This document shows, piece after piece, positions 7,772-11,558 of a stretch of DNA of 11,558 nt. The DNA is from UBA1206 sp045643125 (GTDB taxonomy: Bacteria; Bacillota; Clostridia; Oscillospirales; CAG-382): assembly GCA_045643125.1 (NCBI GenBank), contig JAZUKE010000081.1:1-11558 (forward strand), read 5' to 3'. Position 1 is the stretch's first letter; every line of letters begins with the position of its first letter. The notes below the pieces were generated by a model. It saw nothing but the letters and a program-made list of their open reading frames with translations. It was not told the origin of the DNA and did not search any database. The position numbers were made by a program, and so were the translations under genes.

Positions 7772-9037
7772 TTACACGTTTTCGAGAGCATTTTCAAAAT
7801 CGGCAAGGATATCTTCGATATTTTCGATGCCGAGCGACACTCTTACGAGTCCCGGAGACACTCCTGCGGCGACGAGCTGCTCGTCAGTGAGCTGACGGTG
7901 AGTCTCGGAAGCGGGATGCAGCACCATCGTAGTGACAGCGGCAACGTGTACCACGTTCTTCGCAAGGTGAAGCGAATCCATAAACCTGATGCCCGCTTCT
8001 CTGCCGCCCTTGAAGATTATCGAAATGACGCCGGACTGACCTTTGAGAAGATATTTCATCGCAAGGTCGTGGTATTCGTCGCCTTCAAGCCCCGGATAAA
8101 TGACTTTTTCTATCTTGTCGGACTTTTCAAAGAATTTTGCCGCGGCAAGCGCATTTTCGCAGTGTGCTTTCATTCTAAGTCCGAGCGTCTGCGTGCCGAG
8201 GTCGGTAAGGAACGTGCTGATAGCCGGAGGGCAGACGCCGAAATCGCGGACGAGCTGGCATCTGAGCTTGGCGGCGTAAGCGGAACGACCGTAAGACTTC
8301 GTATAGATCACGCCGTGGTAAGATTCGTCCGGCTCGGTAAGGCAGGGATATTTTCCGTTGTTCCAATCAAAATTGCCGGAATCCACTACCGCGCCGCCGA
8401 TTTGTATCGCGTGTCCTTCAAGATACTTGGTTGTGGAATGTGTAACTATGTCCGCGCCCCATTTGAACGGATTGCAGAGAAAGGGAGTGGGGAACGTGTT
8501 GTCCACGATAAGAGGCACGCCGTTTCTGTGCGCGATGGCGGCGAAGCGCTCGATATCGAAGACCGCAAGCGACGGGTTTGCGATGGTCTCGCCGAAAACG
8601 GCTTTTGTGTTCGGGCGGAACGCCTTCTGCACTTCCTCATCGGGAGCGTCGGGATCGGCGAAGGTACATTCTATCCCCATACGTTTCATAGTGACGGCGA
8701 AAAGGTTGAGAGTCCCGCCGTATATCTTGGACGCGGCAATGAAATGCTCGCCGCAGCCGACTATGTTGAATATCGCAAGAAAGTTTGCCGCCTGCCCGCT
8801 TGTGGTAAGCACCGCGGCAACGCCGCCTTCGAGGGCAGCGAGCTTCTTTTCGTAAAACTCGACCGTCGGGTTGGATATGCGCGAATACATATGACCGTCT
8901 TCGGTAAGGTCGAATATCTTGCCTATTTCTTCGGTCGAATCGTATGTATAAGTCGTTGACTGATAGATAGGGAGAGCCATAGGCTGACCGTTGCCGGACT
9001 TATAGCCCGCGTGGATACATTCCGTGTCTTTGTTCAT
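7772..9037 (-). CDS. metY: O-acetylhomoserine sulfhydrylase (aminocarboxypropyltransferase)
   Basis: A 421-residue PLP enzyme of the Cys/Met metabolism family. It makes homocysteine from O-acetylhomoserine and sulfide, a direct sulfhydrylation step of methionine synthesis in the cytoplasm. Visible landmarks are YSRISNPT (51-58), the PLP phosphate loop SGQAA (80-84), Asp179 in VDNTF, and the Schiff-base lysine Lys204 in STTKYLEGH. The C-terminal part has the family's SLGIEN ending. Length fits MetY, and MetY is preferred over shorter cystathionine synthases or lyases, although some MetY-like proteins use O-succinylhomoserine or methanethiol. The ATG overlaps the TGA of the upstream gene (ATGA), and a GGAGG lies 7 bases upstream inside that gene, so translation is probably coupled. 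The operon leader is only about 25 bases, leaving no room for a SAM riboswitch. Confidence 0.93.
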   Translation of the reverse strand: MNKDTECIHAGYKSGNGQPMALPIYQSTTYTYDSTEEIGKIFDLTEDGHMYSRISNPTVEFYEKKLAALEGGVAAVLTTSGQAANFLAIFNIVGCGEHFIAASKIYGGTLNLFAVTMKRMGIECTFADPDAPDEEVQKAFRPNTKAVFGETIANPSLAVFDIERFAAIAHRNGVPLIVDNTFPTPFLCNPFKWGADIVTHSTTKYLEGHAIQIGGAVVDSGNFDWNNGKYPCLTEPDESYHGVIYTKSYGRSAYAAKLRCQLVRDFGVCPPAISTFLTDLGTQTLGLRMKAHCENALAAAKFFEKSDKIEKVIYPGLEGDEYHDLAMKYLLKGQSGVISIIFKGGREAGIRFMDSLHLAKNVVHVAAVTTMVLHPASETHRQLTDEQLVAAGVSPGLVRVSLGIENIEDILADFENALENV

Positions 9038-10008
9038 TTTCCTGCCTCCGCTGTATTTATCTGGTTGATACCCGAAGACCAGTTAGGCGTTTTGATGTCG
9101 GGGTTGGCGTAGCTCTGCATCGTCGGATAGTTTATGTTTATTACCGTGTAATCGTTGTACGAGAACAAAAGAGCCGCGTATTTCAGCATTTCTGCCACCG
9201 GCACGTTTGTGCTGACCGACGAACGGAGCATATCGAGCAGGCTCACGTTGTCGCCCACTCCGGTGAGCGATACCGTCTGCCTGAACAGCGAAAGCCCCAT
9301 CGATTCCTGGAACGTGTAGCCCGACGTGTCCCCTTCTTTTTCGGAATCGAGGATCTGGGCGGCGTTTTGGTCGGTGAGCGTCACTCTGCCGGCAGGTATC
9401 GTTATGTAGTATTCGTCGGGCGGATCGTCGGTGACGACACCCGCGAAATCGGGATCGAGATAGCGCACGGGATATGTGAGGTCGATATTATACTGCGCTG
9501 ATTTTTTGGCTGCAAAAGCCGGAAGCGACTTGTACGTCTTGCCGTCGCAGGCGATGTAGTATTTGACGTCCTTGCCGATGAGCGGCGATATTTTGCGCAG
9601 CAGATAGTCGTTGCTGTTCAGCCCAATAAGGGTGTGGAGCTTCTTCGGCACGCCGTCAACGTCGATGGTCATATCAACGGGTATGCGGCAGACGACGTAC
9701 GTTCTGTTTTCCTCGCTTATGCCGACGTAAAGGAGCGAGCAGACGTCGCCGACAGAGTTCCGCGTTGCGAGAATGCAGTTGAACGAATCGAATTCTTCCT
9801 TGACTTCCGGCTCGGACGTTTCGCCGGTCGAAGACTGTTCGGAGATTTTTGAGACGTTTATCGTTTCCGACGCTTCCTCGCTGACCTGGCTTTCGTCACC
9901 GCCGAAGACCGCGTCCTCGATATCGGGCAGAGCCTTTACGGCAAGGTAGCCGAAGACCGCGAGCATTATCACAAGCGTCAATATGAAATTTCTGAAAGCT
10001 GCTGACAT
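9034..10008 (-). CDS. Membrane-anchored LCP-like protein with degenerate active site
   Basis: A 324-residue protein with one N-terminal membrane segment (about 7-25), a Ser/Glu-rich linker (38-72) and an outer domain. The domain resembles LytR-CpsA-Psr (LCP) proteins, which transfer glycopolymers to peptidoglycan. FNCILATRNS (76-85) corresponds to the first LCP strand, CRIPVDM (107-113) to the usual SIPRDT, and IPAGRVTLTDQNAAQIL (204-220) to the G-x-x-x-LNGEQAL stretch. The arginine of PRD is replaced by Val111, and the later R-x-R pattern is absent. It may therefore be a non-catalytic relative, or only share the fold. The ATG has a strong GGGAGGTGA (10015-10023) 6 bases upstream. It is first in an operon with metY, and no functional link between the two is evident. 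The LCP assignment rests on short matches. Confidence 0.6.
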   Translation of the reverse strand: MSAAFRNFILTLVIMLAVFGYLAVKALPDIEDAVFGGDESQVSEEASETINVSKISEQSSTGETSEPEVKEEFDSFNCILATRNSVGDVCSLLYVGISEENRTYVVCRIPVDMTIDVDGVPKKLHTLIGLNSNDYLLRKISPLIGKDVKYYIACDGKTYKSLPAFAAKKSAQYNIDLTYPVRYLDPDFAGVVTDDPPDEYYITIPAGRVTLTDQNAAQILDSEKEGDTSGYTFQESMGLSLFRQTVSLTGVGDNVSLLDMLRSSVSTNVPVAEMLKYAALLFSYNDYTVININYPTMQSYANPDIKTPNWSSGINQINTAEAGK

Positions 10009-10038
10009 ATTGCGTCACCTCCCGGTTATTGACACGAT

Positions 10039-10067
10039 ATTATATACCAAAGCAAAGCGTTTGTCAA
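10039..10067 (-). promoter_or_regulatory. Consensus sigma-A promoter of the LCP-like/metY operon
   Basis: On the minus strand TTGACA (10062-10067) and TATAAT (10039-10044) are both perfect consensus boxes, with the optimal 17-base spacer. Transcription would start near 10032, about 25 bases before the ATG at 10008. This is the strongest-looking promoter in the window. Confidence 0.88.
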
Positions 10068-10073
10068 ATAGAG

Positions 10074-10088
10074 ATTTATTGAATAAAT
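10074..10088. repeat. AT-rich perfect dyad upstream of the LCP-like/metY promoter
   Basis: ATTTATT and AATAAAT flank a single G, starting 7 bases upstream of the -35 box and 24 bases beyond the radC stop. It could be a regulator site or part of a weak radC 3' end. No GC-rich intrinsic terminator follows radC. AT-rich palindromes are common by chance. Confidence 0.3.
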
Positions 10089-10111
10089 GATAATTTTTTG
10101 TGTTTTTTGTT

Positions 10112-10786
10112 TTATTTTCGGTTATTAAGGCTCGTGAGTATCGGAACGCACTTGTGCTCGCCGATGACGAAGTGTTCGAGAAGCTCTACCGAGTTCGTCG
10201 AAAGCGAGTCGCGTATGCGGAGTGTGGAGTCTATGTCCGCGGAAGACGGATAGCCGCTCCCGTTCGGGTGATTGTGCGCGATGATGACGGACTCCGATTC
10301 GCACTTCAGCGCCGTCTCGGTGATGGTGCGTATGCGGAAGCGGACGGAGTTGATGTCGCCGAAGAAGACGGGCGCGCAGTATTTGAGCATCAGATTCCTG
10401 CCGAGGCACATAATGTATACCTGTTCCTCGTCGGCGTATGAGAGCAATTCAAGCAGGTATTCGCCCGCTGCGGCGATGGACGCGAATTTGATCTTCTTGT
10501 CGTTTTTGGCAACGTAGCCGTCGGAGATGTCACCGATGAGGTTGAGAAGGATAGCGGAATGGGTTGTTATCCCCTTGACGGTGCAGAGCGAATCGACGCT
10601 TGCGTGAAGCACTCCGTCGAGCGAGCCGTACTGCGTTATGAGAGTGTGCGCAAGCTCGTTCGTGTCCTTGCGCGGTATCGAATAGCCGAGCAGGAGTTCA
10701 AGTACCTGATGCGGGTTGAACGACCTTATCCCGTGATCGATGTATTGAGTTTTCAGCCTTTCCCGGTGCCCGTCGTGTACACCCAT
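10112..10786 (-). CDS. radC: RadC family JAMM/MPN protein
   Basis: A 224-residue protein of the RadC/DUF2466 family. The N-terminal part, beginning GVHDGHRERLK with QVLELLLGYSIPRKD, and a helix-hairpin-helix-like stretch (about 66-81, TVKGI) match RadC. The C-terminal JAMM metal site is HNHPNGSG-x5-D (His171, His173, Asp184), with a candidate glutamate at 120/121. The family is metalloprotease-like; the old 'DNA repair' label came from an E. coli mutant later traced to another gene, so the biochemical role is unsettled. The usual PREIF stretch just before the metal site is changed (RIRTI). The frame can be opened at a TTG at 10801, but the ATG at 10786 has GGAGG 6 bases upstream (10793-10797) and is chosen. 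It is transcribed from its own promoter. Confidence 0.92.
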   Translation of the reverse strand: MGVHDGHRERLKTQYIDHGIRSFNPHQVLELLLGYSIPRKDTNELAHTLITQYGSLDGVLHASVDSLCTVKGITTHSAILLNLIGDISDGYVAKNDKKIKFASIAAAGEYLLELLSYADEEQVYIMCLGRNLMLKYCAPVFFGDINSVRFRIRTITETALKCESESVIIAHNHPNGSGYPSSADIDSTLRIRDSLSTNSVELLEHFVIGEHKCVPILTSLNNRK

Positions 10787-10828
10787 AGACAGCCTCCGCA
10801 ATCTGCGATCTTTTTCTGATTTTGCTTA

Positions 10829-10858
10829 ATTATAACACCTGATTTATCAAAAAGTCAA
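10829..10858 (-). promoter_or_regulatory. Promoter of radC
   Basis: The -35 box is TTGACT (10853-10858) and the -10 box TATAAT (10829-10834), with an 18-base spacer. Transcription would begin near 10822, about 36 bases before the ATG. It points away from the tRNA promoter 41 bases to the right. Confidence 0.75.
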
Positions 10859-10899
10859 CACGGAAGTTCAAAATGTTTCAACAAAATTCAAAAAAAGTA

Positions 10900-10928
10900 T
10901 TGACTTTCGCCAATCTCGGTGCTATAAT
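10900..10928 (+). promoter_or_regulatory. Plus-strand promoter of the partial tRNA-Pro
   Basis: TTGACT (10900-10905) and TATAAT (10923-10928) have a 17-base spacer. It is the only convincing plus-strand promoter and points at the tRNA-like sequence that begins about 50 bases on. A small dyad, TCACG-TT-CGTGA (10932-10943), covers the expected start site. CGTTCG (10935-10940) can also pair with CGAACG (10959-10964) in the leader. Confidence 0.75.
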
Positions 10929-10977
10929 ACATCACGTTCGTGACGGAGAGTATCTTAGCGAACGCAGAATAAAGTAT

Positions 10978-11021
10978 CTGGGTGTGGCGCAGTTTGGTAG
11001 CGCGCTACCTTGGGGTGGTAG
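10978..11021 (+). pseudogene. 5' half of tRNA-Pro(GGG), truncated after the anticodon stem
   Basis: The sequence follows a bacterial proline tRNA closely. It has a 5' acceptor strand CTGGGTG (10978-10984), TG, D stem GCGC/GCGC (10987-10990 and 11000-11003) with loop AGTTTGGTA, and G26. The anticodon stem is CTACC/GGTAG (11005-11009 and 11017-11021), with loop TTGGGGT and anticodon GGG at 11012-11014. After 11021 the match ends abruptly in TCACCACATTTTGA. No T arm, no GGTTC loop, no matching 3' acceptor strand and no CCA follow. As it stands it cannot form a tRNA. The promoter before it is intact, so the gene was probably cut by an insertion, deletion or assembly join at about 11021/11022. Confidence 0.82.
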
Positions 11022-11058
11022 TCACCACATTTTGATACAACAAACAATTACATCAAAC

Positions 11059-11104
11059 AAGCCCAAAATCACGTCGATTATGACTGATTTCGGGCTTATT
11101 TTTT
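11059..11104 (+). terminator. Intrinsic terminator, plus strand
   Basis: Arms 11059-11071 and 11085-11097 pair over 13 positions with one mismatch. The loop can pair further (GTC/GAC), and a run of six T follows at 11099-11104. It would end the transcript from the promoter at 10900-10928, giving an RNA of about 165-170 bases that contains the tRNA half. In the opposite direction there is no good T run. Confidence 0.8.
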
Positions 11105-11164
11105 ATCATTTGATATGTATTATGCACAAGCCGCGAAATTTGTTTTCAAACTATAGACCCTGCT

Positions 11165-11207
11165 TCTACGAATCTTCTACGAATTCATCTACGAATTCAT
11201 CTACGAA
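11165..11207. repeat. Short tandem repeat, four TCTACGAA units
   Basis: TCTACGAA occurs at 11165, 11176, 11188 and 11200, and the last two full units (TCTACGAATTCA) are spaced exactly 12 bases. On the minus strand it encodes an acidic Glu-Phe-Val-Asp repeat at the end of the small ORF 11166-11375. The 12-base period keeps the frame, as expected if the ORF is translated. Confidence 0.8.
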
Positions 11208-11375
11208 TTCTTCGTTATCATCGTAACTCTGTTCAGCCCGCTTATTCTTATTGCGGGTTTTCTTTTTTGCCAAATGCTTATCTTCTCGTAATTGGCGAAG
11301 CCGCCTGTTCTGGCAGGCGTAATGCCTGTCAAACTCGTCGATTTGGTAGTCTTTCTTATGGATGTTATTCTTCAT
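11166..11375 (-). CDS. Small hypothetical protein, basic middle and acidic repeat tail
   Basis: A 69-residue reading frame I do not recognise. Residues 18-47 are strongly basic (CQNRRLRQLRED, then KKKTRNKNKRA). The tail carries three EFVDE-type repeats and ends EDS. An AAAGG lies about 10 bases upstream of the ATG, a modest ribosome binding site. Its first 11 bases overlap the end of the 30-codon ORF upstream. The repeat period is a multiple of three and the charge pattern is not random-looking, which favours a real gene. No membrane segment or known motif is visible. Small tandem ORFs like these occur in clostridial mobile elements, but nothing here proves that origin. Confidence 0.5.
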   Translation of the reverse strand: MKNNIHKKDYQIDEFDRHYACQNRRLRQLREDKHLAKKKTRNKNKRAEQSYDDNEEFVDEFVDEFVEDS

Positions 11376-11457
11376 TGTTTCTCAACCTTTGTGTAAGTTT
11401 TGTAGTGGGGCTGCGCGGAGCTCTGAATACCGGAACATCACTGTGGTTCTCTCCCAT
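11365..11457 (-). CDS. Possible 30-residue leader-type ORF
   Basis: The frame starts MGENHSDVPV and ends LRNNEE with TAA. It has AGAGAGG 7 bases upstream of the ATG, a better ribosome binding site than that of the next gene. Its end overlaps the start of the 69-residue ORF by 11 bases, so it could be a small protein or a leader peptide that couples translation of the next gene. A weak dyad, TTCCC-TTATC-GGGAA, lies upstream at 11482-11496. I do not recognise the sequence. Confidence 0.4.
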   Translation of the reverse strand: MGENHSDVPVFRAPRSPTTKLTQRLRNNEE

Positions 11458-11558
11458 TTTCTTTCCTCTCTTTCTGTTGTGTTCCCTTATCGGGAATTAG
11501 TGACTTAACTTAATGCAATGCTTTAATCTTGCCCATCGTATCGTGATAAATCAAAATT

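Noticed and set aside
10787..10801. TTG start for radC
   Set aside because: The ATG 15 bases downstream has a well-spaced GGAGG that lies within this extension.
10978..11050. A complete tRNA-Pro
   Set aside because: No T arm, TTC loop or complementary 3' acceptor strand follows the anticodon stem in the next 100 bases.
11165..11207. CRISPR-like repeats
   Set aside because: The units are only 8-12 bases, directly tandem without spacers, and explained by an amino acid repeat in the minus-strand ORF.
10873..11226. Plus-strand open frame of 117 codons
   Set aside because: It runs through the promoter, the tRNA-Pro half and the terminator. Its GVAQFGSAL stretch is the typical false translation of a tRNA 5' half.
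11267..11500. Plus-strand open frame of 77 codons
   Set aside because: It has no ribosome binding site or motif and lies opposite the two better supported minus-strand small ORFs.

Overview
The window looks like the chromosome of an anaerobic low-to-mid GC Gram-positive bacterium of the class Clostridia, most likely an uncultured gut member. The grounds are near-consensus sigma-A type promoters, strong GGAGG-type ribosome binding sites, a clostridial 2[4Fe-4S] ferredoxin, and a membrane-anchored surface protein with a dockerin and a cohesin-like domain. All recognisable genes lie on the minus strand. The only plus-strand unit is a promoter, a partial proline tRNA and a terminator near the right end.

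Layout from right to left, which is the direction of transcription. At 11166-11457 two small overlapping ORFs of unknown function sit in AT-richer DNA that differs in character from the rest. At 10787-11165 there is no protein gene: this stretch holds two back-to-back promoters (minus for radC, plus for the tRNA), the 5' half of a tRNA-Pro(GGG) that stops after the anticodon stem, and a plus-strand intrinsic terminator. Then come radC (10112-10786) and a two-gene operon with a consensus promoter, in which a degenerate LCP-family-like membrane protein (9034-10008) is coupled by an ATGA overlap to metY (7772-9037). A 57-residue ferredoxin follows (7523-7696) under its own promoter, then a terminator-like hairpin, a TrmN6/YabB-type methyltransferase (6719-7453), and 18 bases further on an 1801-residue membrane-anchored subtilisin-like surface protein (1295-6700). 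Last are a MalK/MsmK-type ABC ATPase with its own promoter (127-1233) and, overlapping its end by 8 bases, the start of a possible DUF4304-family gene that runs off the window (1-134).

Most genes are housekeeping: sulfur amino acid synthesis, tRNA modification, electron transfer and the energising of sugar import. The features most worth a second look are the mosaic surface protease, the truncated tRNA beside DNA of different character, the LCP-like protein lacking the usual arginines, the near-identical promoters of the ferredoxin and ABC ATPase genes, and the hairpin directly before the methyltransferase start. No defence system, CRISPR array, insertion sequence or recombinase is visible.
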